Shown here in pieces: positions 15,746-25,490 of a stretch of DNA of 50,192 bases. Where the stretch lies: positions 122,240-172,431 of the forward strand of contig CACBQR010000001.1 in assembly GCA_902541435.1 (NCBI GenBank), written 5' to 3'. The DNA is from an uncultured Alphaproteobacteria bacterium (lineage in GTDB: Bacteria; Pseudomonadota; Alphaproteobacteria; HIMB59; GCA-002718135). Position numbers and translations under genes: made by a program. Position 1 is the first letter of the stretch. Each line of letters opens with the position of its first letter. The notes under the pieces were generated by a model, which was not told where the DNA came from, searched no databases, and worked only from the letters and a program-made list of their open reading frames with translations.

Positions 15746-16719
15746 AAAATATTGCAATAATTGGAGCTGGGATGACTGGCTTATCTCTTGCTTATAATCT
15801 TCAAGAACATAATATTACAATTTTTGATAAATCATGGAGACCAGGAGGAAGAGTTTCTACTAGAAAGCATGATAATTATTTTTTTGATCATGGCGCACAT
15901 TATCTATCGACAAATCATTCTGTAAATCAATTAAATGAAGTAATAAGTAGATATAACTTGGGACAAGTAATAGAAATAGATTTTGCAACAGATTATTTAA
16001 ATAATAAAAAGACTAGAAAAAAAATTATTATTGGTCAAAATGGAATGAATTCTATTCCAAAAGCTATTTTTGATAATATTAAAGTAAAAAGTTATTTAAG
16101 TTCAAAAATAATTAGAATTTCAAAAAATAGTAATGATCTCTTCTCACTATTTTCTGAAAAGGAAGAATTTAAAGATTTTGATTATGTTTTAATGTGTATA
16201 CCTTATTTACAATCTAAAGAACTTTCAAAAAACTTGATTGATTTTACCAAGATTATTAGTGAGCCATCTTATGATCCCATACATACTGTAATGTTATGCT
16301 ATAAAGATAATATTAACATTGATATTAAAGCTGGATTAAATCTTCATAAAGATATTAGTTTTTTTATGAATCAAAATATCAAATTTAATGAATTATCACA
16401 TGATTGTTGGGTATTAAATATGAGTTCTGAATATACAAAAAATAATATTGATATAAACATGGATGCACTAGAAAAATATGCTCAATCAATATTTGAAGAA
16501 ACATTTGATATAAAGAATAAAATAAGTTTTATTAAATCACACAGGTGGTTATATGCACAAACAAAATTGAGTTACAATACTATCTCAAAAAAAAATTGGA
16601 TTAATTCTAAAGATAATAAAATATTTTTAAGTGGAGACTGGGTTTTAGGAAAAAGTCTAAGTGATGCCTGGGATGCAGGTGAAAAATTATCTCATTATAT
16701 TAAGATTTTATCTGTTTGA
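15742..16719 (+). CDS. COG3380-like NAD(P)/FAD-dependent oxidoreductase (renalase/amine oxidase fold)
   Basis: A 325-residue flavoprotein. The N-terminus has the dinucleotide-binding motif IIGAGMTGLSLAYNL and the second FAD motif RPGGRVSTR; the C-terminus has the FAD-contacting FLSGDWVLGKSLSDAWDAGE. The length and pattern fit COG3380 proteins, which are related to renalase and often encoded beside photolyases. A photolyase-related gene lies nearby, divergently. Translation starts at GTG overlapping the preceding small ORF's TGA. The substrate is unknown; renalase-like enzymes oxidise off-pathway dihydronicotinamides, which is one possibility. Confidence 0.8.
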   Translation: MKNIAIIGAGMTGLSLAYNLQEHNITIFDKSWRPGGRVSTRKHDNYFFDHGAHYLSTNHSVNQLNEVISRYNLGQVIEIDFATDYLNNKKTRKKIIIGQNGMNSIPKAIFDNIKVKSYLSSKIIRISKNSNDLFSLFSEKEEFKDFDYVLMCIPYLQSKELSKNLIDFTKIISEPSYDPIHTVMLCYKDNINIDIKAGLNLHKDISFFMNQNIKFNELSHDCWVLNMSSEYTKNNIDINMDALEKYAQSIFEETFDIKNKISFIKSHRWLYAQTKLSYNTISKKNWINSKDNKIFLSGDWVLGKSLSDAWDAGEKLSHYIKILSV

Positions 16720-16721
16720 TA

Positions 16722-17912
16722 TTAAATATTAAAATATCTTTTAATATTTTTAGCTGCTTGTCTTATTCTTTGAGTATTTTCTACTAGACCAATACGAACA
16801 AAACCCTCCCCTCCTTTTCCAAAAGCCAAACCAGGCGCTACTGCAACATCAGCGTTTATCATTAAATTTTTCGCAAACTTCATAGAACCCATTTTTTTAT
16901 ATTTTTTTGGTAAAGGGGCCCATACAAACATTGATGCCTCAGGCTCTGGAATTTCATCCCAACCAGCCCTTTCAAAAGATTCTATTAAAACATCTCTTCT
17001 TTTTTTATAAGTCTCTCTTATTTCTTCTACACATCTTTGAGATCCATTTAAAGCAGCAGTGGCTGCTACTTGCACAGGAGTAAAAGCACCATAGTCTACA
17101 TATGATTTAATTTTTGTTAATGCTTCAATTAATGTTTTGTTTCCAACAGCAAAACCTATTCTCCATCCTGCCATTGCATAAGTTTTAGATAAAGTCGTAA
17201 ATTCAACAGCTATGTTCTTAGCTCCATTAACTTCTAATATTGATGGAGGTGGATTTTTACCAAAATAAATTTCAGAATAAGCTAAATCAGATAAAATATA
17301 AACTTGATATTTTTTTGCAATTTTTACTAATTCTTTATAAAAATCTAAATCAACTATCTGAGCTGTTGGATTAGAAGGAAAAGAAACAATAATAACTTTT
17401 ATTGAAGAGTATTTTTTTAAATTATTAACAATATTTGATAAAAATTTGTTTCTATCGAAGTTTCCATTATAAAATGTTCTTAAAGGAGTTAATTTTGCTC
17501 CGGCAATCATAAAACCATATGGATGAACAGGGTATGATGGATCAGGGCATAATATCCTGTCTCCTCTTGAAGTTATAGCTTGTGCTAAATTTGCTAAACC
17601 TTCCTTTGAACCAATTGTTACTATAATTTCACTTGATGGATTTAAATCAACATTAAATCGTTTTTTATAATATTTAGCTTGAGCTTTTCTTAATCCATTA
17701 ATGCCTTTTGAAACTGAATAACGTCCAACACCTGGTTTATCTATAACTTCTTTTAATTTCTGTCTTATGTGAAGAGGTGTTGGCATATCAGGATTGCCCA
17801 TGCCAAAATCAATAATATCCCTACCTTCTGATCTTAGTTTCATTTTCAATGAATTTATCTCCCCAAATATATATGGGGGAAGTCTATTAATTCTTTCAAA
17901 TTTAGATTTCAC
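16722..17912 (-). CDS. AlaC-like class I aminotransferase (alanine transaminase)
   Basis: A 396-residue fold-type I PLP enzyme. The start segment RLPPYIFGEINSLKMKLRSE and DIIDFGMGNPDMPTP closely resemble E. coli AlaC. The PLP lysine is in LSKTYAMAGWRIGFAVG, the cofactor-ring Asp in ILSDLAYSEI, and the C-terminal carboxylate-binding Arg in GFVRIGL. AlaC makes alanine from pyruvate and glutamate in the cytoplasm; a related LL-diaminopimelate aminotransferase role cannot be excluded. It is convergent with the flavoprotein gene and divergent from the metalloprotease gene, so it is a single transcription unit. Confidence 0.85.
   Translation of the reverse strand: MKSKFERINRLPPYIFGEINSLKMKLRSEGRDIIDFGMGNPDMPTPLHIRQKLKEVIDKPGVGRYSVSKGINGLRKAQAKYYKKRFNVDLNPSSEIIVTIGSKEGLANLAQAITSRGDRILCPDPSYPVHPYGFMIAGAKLTPLRTFYNGNFDRNKFLSNIVNNLKKYSSIKVIIVSFPSNPTAQIVDLDFYKELVKIAKKYQVYILSDLAYSEIYFGKNPPPSILEVNGAKNIAVEFTTLSKTYAMAGWRIGFAVGNKTLIEALTKIKSYVDYGAFTPVQVAATAALNGSQRCVEEIRETYKKRRDVLIESFERAGWDEIPEPEASMFVWAPLPKKYKKMGSMKFAKNLMINADVAVAPGLAFGKGGEGFVRIGLVENTQRIRQAAKNIKRYFNI
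16725..16750 (+). terminator. Possible AT-rich intrinsic terminator of the COG3380 operon
   Basis: AATATTAAAA pairs with TTTTAATATT around TATC, and the right arm runs into TTTT. It begins six bases past the flavoprotein stop and lies within the last codons of the convergent aminotransferase gene. The stem has no GC pairs outside the loop, so its strength is doubtful. Confidence 0.35.
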
Positions 17913-17995
17913 TTTTTAAGCAATAATTAATTATTGATAATAATACTAGTTTAAATAAAATTGATTTTTAATAATATTATTCCTATTTTTATATT

Positions 17996-18700
17996 GTGAT
18001 TAAATTATTTTACTATTTTTTACCATTTATTGTAATGTTTCTACCAAGTTTATGGGTAAATTATATTTTAAAAAAATATAATAAAATTTTACCTGATATG
18101 CCTTTCACTGGCAGAGAACTTGGAAAAAAAATCCTCGAAGAAGAAAACATTACCAATGTATCAATTAATCCTATTCAGCAATTAGATCATTATAACCCTA
18201 AAGAAAAAAAAATACATATCGCTACAGATAAACTTGATAAAAAAAGTATTACAAGCATTGCGGTTGTTGCACACGAAATTGGTCATGCAATTCAAGATAA
18301 AGAAAAATACAAACCACTTATTCTTAGACAATCATTAATTGAAAAAACAATGATCTTTCAAAGAATTGGCTCGTTTTTATTAATTATAGGACTACCGTCA
18401 ATTTTTGCCTTCACCAAAAGTCCATTTATCACCCTTATTGCTGGGATAATAATAATGGGATGTTTATCTACAAATGTGCTAATCCATTTGATTACTCTTC
18501 CTGTAGAATTTGATGCAAGTTTTAAGAGAGCCTTACCAATACTCAAAAGATTTGTTCCTAGAGAGAATATGCACCAATGCAAATCCGTTTTAAGAGCTGC
18601 TGCATTGACATATTTAGCTCAATCCATTGTAAGTATATTTAGATTAAAAATAATACTGTTATCTTTTATCAATATTTTTAAGTCAATTATAAGAAGATAA
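17996..18700 (+). CDS. YugP-like putative neutral zinc metallopeptidase
   Basis: A 234-residue membrane protein starting at GTG. An N-terminal transmembrane segment (residues 1-25) is followed by a soluble part with the zinc motif VAHEIGHAIQD (HExGH) and a pair of hydrophobic segments around residues 125-165. VEFDASFKRALPIL, downstream, is the conserved third-ligand region of the Zn_peptidase_2/YugP family. It is divergent from the aminotransferase gene, and the 870-residue fusion gene follows 48 bp later on the same strand. It probably acts on membrane or periplasmic proteins; the substrate is unknown. Confidence 0.85.
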   Translation: MIKLFYYFLPFIVMFLPSLWVNYILKKYNKILPDMPFTGRELGKKILEEENITNVSINPIQQLDHYNPKEKKIHIATDKLDKKSITSIAVVAHEIGHAIQDKEKYKPLILRQSLIEKTMIFQRIGSFLLIIGLPSIFAFTKSPFITLIAGIIIMGCLSTNVLIHLITLPVEFDASFKRALPILKRFVPRENMHQCKSVLRAAALTYLAQSIVSIFRLKIILLSFINIFKSIIRR

Positions 18701-18748
18701 TATTTTTCTCTTTAAATAAAATGGGAAATTTATTAAGTTAGATAATTA

Positions 18749-21361
18749 ATGAATTTAAGTGAAAAAATATCTTTAATACTAGTAGATAAAGGTTTTTCTT
18801 TGTCTCCAAAAAAAAATACTGAAGATTTAATCAATTCTGGCACAGAATTTCACAAAAGTAATGAAGACATCAAAATTGCAGAACAACATGGTATCGCAGA
18901 TCAAATTTTTATTCTTTTAAAAGGTGAGGCTGAATATGTAAAATATCATAATAATGTTTTTTATAAATTAGCAACATTAAAGAATGCAGGGTCACCTCTT
19001 GGTATTTCATGCCTAAATGCGCCAGGTAGATATATGTCAGATATATTTATTAAAGGTAATTCAGAATATATTTCTATTAAAATAGAAAAGTTAAAAGAAT
19101 TGGAAGAAGTAGATCCGGATTATGCAAGTTTTTTTTATTCTTTTTTATTATTTGAATCAATTAATTTAATATGGTCATCTCGCAATTTAGAAAAACCCAT
19201 TGAACACAAAAACATTAATTTAGCTGATGGTGTTAAAACTGGTGGAGATATTGTAAATACCAAAAGAATTAAAAATTCAGCATTTTTAGCTTTTCTTGAT
19301 GATAACGATTTAGATGAATTAATACATTACGCAAACGTTAGATTATTTTCATCTGGTGAATTTATAACATTAGAAGGTAAAAATTCTGATGGAATAAATA
19401 TTTTGTTAAAAGGTAAGGTTGAAGCCTCTTTTAAAAATTTAAAAGATGACCAATTAGAAAACAATTCAAGATCAATAGCTAGACCAGGAGTAGCATTGTC
19501 CTTATCTTCAGGATTACATGAAATTGAATCACCCTACTCCTTAAAAGCAACAAGAGATACAACGATATTAAAATTCTCAAATGAATTTATTGATAATTTA
19601 ATTAAAACCAATCCAGAATTGGCAATCAAATTTTTTAAAAGACAATTATGGCAATTAGGACGGTATATTCAAAGTTCAACAGGCTTAACAACCTATCCAG
19701 CTAAAAATGAAAAAGAGTTTTTTCAATATTTATTAAATGATAATTCTGCAACAATACCAAGTAATTCCAAACTTTATACAATACCTCATTTATTAGAAAA
19801 TCATTTAACTCATTCTTTAGCATTCGATACAATTTATGATTTAATTATCACAGGTAATGATGATGAAAAATCTATAGCTAGTTTAATGATTGATGCATTG
19901 AGTGGCATAGAAAGAAAAAATAGATTTTTCAAACAACTAAACAAAATATACAACAGAGTTGCAAATTCATATGATTCAATAAATAAACAAGCATTACAAA
20001 AATTAACAAATTCAGATTTTATAAAAGCTTTTGATCAAGTACCTTATGTTATTAAAGGTATGGAGAATTTACCTGATGAAGCCACAAACATATTTTTTTA
20101 TAATCATTTGGCAAGCATTGAAGAAAATGGTTTAGCTAATGGACATCAATTTAGTATAGATAGTCACTTTATAAGTGCAAAAATTTTATTTCCAAAATAT
20201 GGTGATGGTGGTCAAAGAATTGCTCGATATTCTAGAAATACTGAATTCTGGAGATATAATTATTATGAGAATTTAGATTATATTTTTGTCCATACACCAG
20301 AATCAGATTATTTAAATGAAACTCAAGAACAAAAAAAGAAAAGAAAAAGTAGATTATTTATCGAAACTCAAAATATATTTGATCAAAACAGACCTTTAGT
20401 TATAGCACCAGAAGGTACATCTGAAACTGAAGATAATTTAACTCCAAATTCCCCAGGTCCATTAAAACCAGGTGCATTTTTATTAGCAGCCCAATTAAAA
20501 CCAGAGCCCCTTCTTGTTCCAATTGCATTAGCAAATTTTGATTATTCAATTTCTGATACTATTTATTCAGCAGTTATTAAAGAACCAATAAAAATAAAAG
20601 ATTTTGTAAATGATATGAAAAATAAAAAAGAGTTAGAAAATTTTTTATCTAAATATAGAAAAACTTTTAGAACATATGTTGAGGAAGCAATTGAATTAGC
20701 AAAATCTGCTTCAAAAAATAAAATTAATTATGAAGATGTGGTTAGTAACTTAAATTTAGTAAGCCCTATTGAGGAAGAATTTGAAGCAGACGTGAGAGAA
20801 TTAGAAATTAAATTACATTCAGATCAATATAAAAATAACAAAATAGTCTTATTTGGAAGTTCAACATTTAGAGACTGGGAAAATGCAAAAACTGATTTGT
20901 CATTTGATAGTTTATTAAATTTAGGATTTGGTGGTTCCACATTAGTATCATGCCGAACCTATTTTAATAGAATAGTAGTCCCAAATAATCCTGACAAGAT
21001 GATTTTTTATGCAGGTGATAATGATATAGGTAGCGGAATGAGTGCTGAAGATTTAGAAAATGAATTTTTATTATTTGCTTCTGAAGTTAATGAAAAATTA
21101 CCTCATACATTATGTTTTTTTGTTTCTATTAAACCAAGTGTATTTAGAAATAATTATTTAAATACAATATTAGATGCAAATAAACGAATTAAAAACAAAA
21201 TTGAGAATTTTAGTCAATGGCGCTATATTGATCTTTGCTCTCCTATGCTTGATGCTGGATTTGAAAAATTTTATTCAGAAGATCCATTACACATGAATGT
21301 GCTTGGTTACAGTCTCTTAAGTAAATTAATTAGAGATGAAATCTCGAAATTTACAATTTAA
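18749..21361 (+). CDS. Multidomain fusion: two cNMP-binding-like domains, PlsC-like acyltransferase and SGNH hydrolase
   Basis: An 870-residue protein. Residues ~40-145 and ~175-310 look like cyclic-nucleotide-binding beta-barrels (IFILLKGEAEYVKY; INILLKGKVEASF). Residues ~430-620 resemble glycerolipid acyltransferases: NHLAS with His453 and Glu458 (HX4E, where HX4D is usual), VIAPEGTSE with Glu555, and a proline-rich LLVPIAL segment. Residues ~695-870 are a complete SGNH hydrolase: FGSSTF with Ser705, GFGGS with Gly728, GDND with Asn758, DPLH with Asp845 and His848. Making and breaking acyl esters in one chain, under a CRP-like sensor, is unusual. It follows the metallopeptidase by 48 bp; no transmembrane span is seen. 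The domain calls are firm for SGNH, good for acyltransferase and moderate for cNMP. Confidence 0.82.
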   Translation: MNLSEKISLILVDKGFSLSPKKNTEDLINSGTEFHKSNEDIKIAEQHGIADQIFILLKGEAEYVKYHNNVFYKLATLKNAGSPLGISCLNAPGRYMSDIFIKGNSEYISIKIEKLKELEEVDPDYASFFYSFLLFESINLIWSSRNLEKPIEHKNINLADGVKTGGDIVNTKRIKNSAFLAFLDDNDLDELIHYANVRLFSSGEFITLEGKNSDGINILLKGKVEASFKNLKDDQLENNSRSIARPGVALSLSSGLHEIESPYSLKATRDTTILKFSNEFIDNLIKTNPELAIKFFKRQLWQLGRYIQSSTGLTTYPAKNEKEFFQYLLNDNSATIPSNSKLYTIPHLLENHLTHSLAFDTIYDLIITGNDDEKSIASLMIDALSGIERKNRFFKQLNKIYNRVANSYDSINKQALQKLTNSDFIKAFDQVPYVIKGMENLPDEATNIFFYNHLASIEENGLANGHQFSIDSHFISAKILFPKYGDGGQRIARYSRNTEFWRYNYYENLDYIFVHTPESDYLNETQEQKKKRKSRLFIETQNIFDQNRPLVIAPEGTSETEDNLTPNSPGPLKPGAFLLAAQLKPEPLLVPIALANFDYSISDTIYSAVIKEPIKIKDFVNDMKNKKELENFLSKYRKTFRTYVEEAIELAKSASKNKINYEDVVSNLNLVSPIEEEFEADVRELEIKLHSDQYKNNKIVLFGSSTFRDWENAKTDLSFDSLLNLGFGGSTLVSCRTYFNRIVVPNNPDKMIFYAGDNDIGSGMSAEDLENEFLLFASEVNEKLPHTLCFFVSIKPSVFRNNYLNTILDANKRIKNKIENFSQWRYIDLCSPMLDAGFEKFYSEDPLHMNVLGYSLLSKLIRDEISKFTI

Positions 21362-21374
21362 ACTTTAATAAAAA

Positions 21375-22397
21375 TTAAATTTTAATTTCTTTTCTTAGTT
21401 TATCAGATTTATATGAATTGAAGACTAATGATAAACTCTTTATGTTATCTTCACCACTGGTGTCGTGTTCAATATTATTTATTAGTGAGTCAATGAAATG
21501 TTTGTGCGTATTGATTACACTTTCTTGAATTTGATCCCAAGGTTTTGAAATCCATTTATATTTCTTTGGTTTTCCATCATAAATCTTCTTCTTATTATTT
21601 TTGTGAAGAGTAATTTTGTAATTGTAGTCTAAATCAATTGAGCCGTTAGAGAATTCTAAATTAATTAGAGTTTGAGCAAATCTGTCTGGTTTTTTTATTG
21701 AAGAAATAGATGCATCAACAATAGTAATACTGTTATTTCTATTTCTTATCAGGGATATAAAATCGGTTTCACCTTTAAATTTATTATTTGTATTTTGATT
21801 TACTGTATAAATACTTTTTGCTTCTCCCATAAAAAATCTACTTAAATCAAATAAATGGATTCCTACATCTAGGGTTAAATACTCTTTTAAATCGTATAAA
21901 TATGTTTGATTGGTATATCCAACAGGATTTGCATGTCTAAAAGATATCTTGGCATAATGTGGTTTCGTTAACTGCTCTTTATTTATAATTTCTTTTAATT
22001 TTAATAGAGGGCTTTGCCATCTAAAATTCTCATGAACCATAAGTGGTGTTTTATTTTTTTTATATAAAGAAACAATTTTTTTTGCATTTGATAAATTTTC
22101 AGCAAATGGCTTTTGTATAGAAGTTGGAATTTTATACTTAGATAAAATTTTTCCAATATATAAGTGTGTCTCCATTGTTGTTACAACATCAACAAAGTCA
22201 ATTTTATGTTTTTTTAACATTAATTCTATAGATGAATAAGAATGCAAAATGTTAAATTTAGATTTGAATTTATTAGCTTTTTTTATATCTAAATCACAAA
22301 CACATATTATTTCTATGTTTCTTAATTCTTTCCAAGCTAAAACATGATTTTCAGCAAAGAAACCGCAACCGATTAATGCTCCTTTTAATTTTTTCAT
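21375..22397 (-). CDS. Gfo/Idh/MocA family oxidoreductase, possibly D-apiose dehydrogenase
   Basis: A 340-residue NAD(P)-dependent sugar dehydrogenase. The N-terminal Rossmann motif is LIGCGFFAENHVLAW, the conserved lysine motif is IQKPFAENL, and the C-terminal half has DLSRFFMGEAKSIY of the substrate domain with a histidine in DVGIHLFDL. It overlaps the apionate-lactonase-like gene by four bases (ATGA). Known D-apiose dehydrogenases (ApsD) belong to this family and act just before the lactonase, so the pairing suggests that role; this is inference from context, because the family covers many sugars. Confidence 0.85.
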   Translation of the reverse strand: MKKLKGALIGCGFFAENHVLAWKELRNIEIICVCDLDIKKANKFKSKFNILHSYSSIELMLKKHKIDFVDVVTTMETHLYIGKILSKYKIPTSIQKPFAENLSNAKKIVSLYKKNKTPLMVHENFRWQSPLLKLKEIINKEQLTKPHYAKISFRHANPVGYTNQTYLYDLKEYLTLDVGIHLFDLSRFFMGEAKSIYTVNQNTNNKFKGETDFISLIRNRNNSITIVDASISSIKKPDRFAQTLINLEFSNGSIDLDYNYKITLHKNNKKKIYDGKPKKYKWISKPWDQIQESVINTHKHFIDSLINNIEHDTSGEDNIKSLSLVFNSYKSDKLRKEIKI

Positions 22398-24235
22398 TTA
22401 TCTTCTACAAATTTGATTTCTAATGGTTCAAATGCATAAGGATTTGAATCTTTTTTAAAGTTAAAAAAAGAAAAATCATTATTAAAAATATCAGTATAAT
22501 TTTTTAAATTAAGCTTGTATTGATTACTGAAATTTATTTCAGGAATAATAATTTCCTTTTTTTGTTTTGAGGAATTGACAAATAAATAATAATTTTTATT
22601 ATTTAGTATAATTTTTAATCCATACACTTCGTTAACTGGATTAAATTTAAAAATTTCTGAATTTGTTAATGAAATAAGAAAATTATTTAAATGATACAAT
22701 GGTCTTTTGGTATTATCTTTATTTAATATTCCGTGATGCCCATAAATAGAATTAAAAGTAAAAAATTTTGATTCTTTATTTATTGATTGAATAAAAATTG
22801 CCAGTGTCCAAGTTAGTGAAAATAATTGATCATGCCTTGGATCGCTATCAGCCATTTCTAATCTTATTTTCTTTTTATTACTTACAAGACTTTCACCATA
22901 AGGATTGAAATGCATACCAATAGAAATTGGACCAATATGAACATCAGTACTTTTAGAAAAATTTTTTAAAGTTTTAAGGATATAAGGTATAGTTTCAGGT
23001 GTATTTAACACACCAAAATCACTAGAATCATGAACAATTGGAGTGAATGAAAAACTAACCAAATCATAAAACATTTTTGGTCTCTTTCTATTTAATTCTG
23101 TAAAATTAGTGACCATTCCAGAAACAATTTGACTATTAGAAAATATTTTTTTCGCTATTTTATAGTATTCATTTAATTCTGGAACTTTAGGCCATTCACC
23201 AGCTGGTTGAAAACTATTCAAATATATTTTAGGACAAATTAAAATTTTATCTAAATTAATAGTATTTTCAGCTACAAAATTATAAATTTTTGTTAACTCT
23301 TCTTCAGGATCATTAGTATGATCAACTAAAGCTACAAGAAACACCTTTTTGTCAGAACTTGAAGTTATACTCTTAAAATCTTCAGTAAAATCAATAAGAT
23401 AGTAATAATAATCAAAGTTTTTTATTAAATTATCATCAGGAAGAATTGGAGAATCAATTTTTATACCAATTTTAGGGAATTTATAGGAAGTAGTATGATC
23501 AATTTTTACAATATTCATAGATGGAAATGATCTTTGTTTTTTATTTTCTACATCTATTTTAACAGTTTGAGAGAATTTAGACCCCCTTTTTTCTAAATAT
23601 GGAAAAGGATTTAATAAAGAACCACTATATATTTTGTAAGAAGCATCACCCCAATTTCTTTGATCCTCCATTTCAAATAAAATACCCTCGAAATTAATAT
23701 TAACCAACAAACTATTGTCTAAAGTATAAGAAAGGTTTTTAAATTTAAAAAATGGTTGGTCGGGTTTTATATTTTCTGGAAATTTTTTTTTCTCTTCTAA
23801 ATCGTTACCTTTTTTTACAATGATGTTTGAACCAACATGATTTTGTAATGGAATTAATAAATTAAAACCTATTCTATTAGTCCAAAAATCAGTTAAAAAT
23901 TCTCCTTCAGAAGATAGAGTAATAGAATTTTCAGAAAATAATATTACATTTCTTGTTTTAAGAACTTCATCTATACCATATTCTAAATCGAATATATATT
24001 CTAAGGATGTATCAAAGTTCTCTTCATAATTTAGAATTTTAGGATCATAGTTATTCCAATTTTTGTCTCTTACCAAAAATGATATCATCTTTAAAATTTG
24101 AAAATTTTGAAAAGATATATTTCGAAAAAAAAGATTATCTTTTAATAAGGTAAAATTATTATTTGAATTTTTTATAAATTTTTCATCCAACAATTTAGAG
24201 TTATACATATAATTTTGATACTGATTTATAATCAT
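22394..24235 (-). CDS. D-apionate lactonase-like protein (ApnL family, tentative)
   Basis: A 613-residue soluble protein. The C-terminal half has the pattern FVALVDHTNDPEEEL, FSFTPIVHDSSDFGVLNTPE and IGPISIGMHFNPYGESL followed by DPRHDQL, which matches what I recall of the D-apionate lactonase family (ApnL) and its long uncharacterised homologues. The N-terminal half is beta-rich (residues 60-290). The family is about 600 residues, as here. The start could be nine codons later (24208). It overlaps the TPR gene upstream and the Gfo/Idh/MocA gene downstream. If correct it opens D-apionolactone to D-apionate in apiose use; without a search this stays tentative. Confidence 0.55.
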   Translation of the reverse strand: MIINQYQNYMYNSKLLDEKFIKNSNNNFTLLKDNLFFRNISFQNFQILKMISFLVRDKNWNNYDPKILNYEENFDTSLEYIFDLEYGIDEVLKTRNVILFSENSITLSSEGEFLTDFWTNRIGFNLLIPLQNHVGSNIIVKKGNDLEEKKKFPENIKPDQPFFKFKNLSYTLDNSLLVNINFEGILFEMEDQRNWGDASYKIYSGSLLNPFPYLEKRGSKFSQTVKIDVENKKQRSFPSMNIVKIDHTTSYKFPKIGIKIDSPILPDDNLIKNFDYYYYLIDFTEDFKSITSSSDKKVFLVALVDHTNDPEEELTKIYNFVAENTINLDKILICPKIYLNSFQPAGEWPKVPELNEYYKIAKKIFSNSQIVSGMVTNFTELNRKRPKMFYDLVSFSFTPIVHDSSDFGVLNTPETIPYILKTLKNFSKSTDVHIGPISIGMHFNPYGESLVSNKKKIRLEMADSDPRHDQLFSLTWTLAIFIQSINKESKFFTFNSIYGHHGILNKDNTKRPLYHLNNFLISLTNSEIFKFNPVNEVYGLKIILNNKNYYLFVNSSKQKKEIIIPEINFSNQYKLNLKNYTDIFNNDFSFFNFKKDSNPYAFEPLEIKFVEDK

Positions 24236-25448
24236 TATATTCTGATATTAAATCTGATTTATTTTTTTTATATTTTGTATTTTTGATTAAACTTAAAAAA
24301 ATAAGTTCTCGTTGAGCAAAACTACCTCCAAGATATTTAAATTGTGATTTAATTATATTTTCGTTTAATAATTCATTTGTTTTCATACTGTGAATGATTG
24401 GCCTTAAGTAATTAATATAATTTTCTTTAAAAGAATTTTCTAAATAATTTTCTTCCATTCTCTCTTCAAGTTGCTGAAAATAATCTTGGTCATTATAGTA
24501 TAAGTAATAAAAAATAAGATGATAATCAATGAATGGAAGTATGTGTTGATTTTTAAAATATTCAGCATAATCTTTTAATTTATCCATTCTTTCTTTAACA
24601 TCCACTCCTTTGTAATGAAGTCTTAATAAAAAAGAACAAGCATTGCAAAAATCTAAATAAAAAATTTCAGAAGAAGAGAAATAATTATCAAATAGTTTTA
24701 AACTTTTCTCATATTCTTGATTGTAAAATAATATTAGTGATTGGTGCCACCATATATGTCTTTTTATTGGTCCATAAATTGACCAATTAATTTTATTAAA
24801 ATTGTCATTGTTATTAATTGAGTCGTTATTCTCATTATCATGTACATGCAAAAGAGCGTGCCAACTCCACAAATCATTTGATGATTGTTTTAGTGAATTT
24901 AAGGCTAAAAGCTTAGCTTTATCAATTATATTATTTTCTTCAAAAGCATAACTAGTCATCCCTAATAGTAAATTATAATGCTGATCATTTTCAGACCACT
25001 TACTTAGTATTTCCTCATGTTTATTTAAAAATTTACTATCAATACCCAAGAAAATATTATTAAAATGAAATAATCTGATTGCAAAAATATCTTTGGGATT
25101 ATTTTTTATAATTAATTCCAATTTATTTAATAAATTTTTTAAATCATTTTTAATCCAGAGATTTACTATCTCTAAATATTGATGAAAATAATCATTTAAT
25201 TCATCAGTGGAAATTGATTTTAATGTTTCTCTAGCTAATGAAATTTTTTGTACATCTCTAGAAAAAAGCAATAAAACTATTTTTAATAATTTTGGAGCAT
25301 TAAATTCTGGTTTTTTTTTAATTAATTTGTTAGTTTTATAAAAAGCATCTTTCTTAAAATAAATATATGAATCGATACATTCTTTGAAACTATTTATTTC
25401 ATCATCTTTATTACTATCTATCCATTTATAAAAATAATTATTTTGCAT
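24201..25448 (-). CDS. TTC38-like tetratricopeptide-repeat protein
   Basis: A 415-residue all-helical soluble protein. The order LLGMTSYAFEE, WSWHALLHVHDN, IKRHIWWHQSLILFYNQEY, KSLKLFDNYF and LDFCNACSFLLRLHYKGVDV follows the distinctive TTC38 pattern (an AHVxEM-like helix, HxxWHxAL, then a DAxSLLWRL-like helix). Bacterial TTC38 homologues have no settled function. It heads a minus-strand run with the lactonase-like and Gfo/Idh/MocA genes, overlapping the former by up to 35 bases, so it is probably part of the same sugar-related unit. Confidence 0.75.
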   Translation of the reverse strand: MQNNYFYKWIDSNKDDEINSFKECIDSYIYFKKDAFYKTNKLIKKKPEFNAPKLLKIVLLLFSRDVQKISLARETLKSISTDELNDYFHQYLEIVNLWIKNDLKNLLNKLELIIKNNPKDIFAIRLFHFNNIFLGIDSKFLNKHEEILSKWSENDQHYNLLLGMTSYAFEENNIIDKAKLLALNSLKQSSNDLWSWHALLHVHDNENNDSINNNDNFNKINWSIYGPIKRHIWWHQSLILFYNQEYEKSLKLFDNYFSSSEIFYLDFCNACSFLLRLHYKGVDVKERMDKLKDYAEYFKNQHILPFIDYHLIFYYLYYNDQDYFQQLEERMEENYLENSFKENYINYLRPIIHSMKTNELLNENIIKSQFKYLGGSFAQRELIFLSLIKNTKYKKNKSDLISEYNDYKSVSKLYV

Positions 25449-25490
25449 TTACTAATAATACACATAATCTAACGATGTTAAATATTAATA

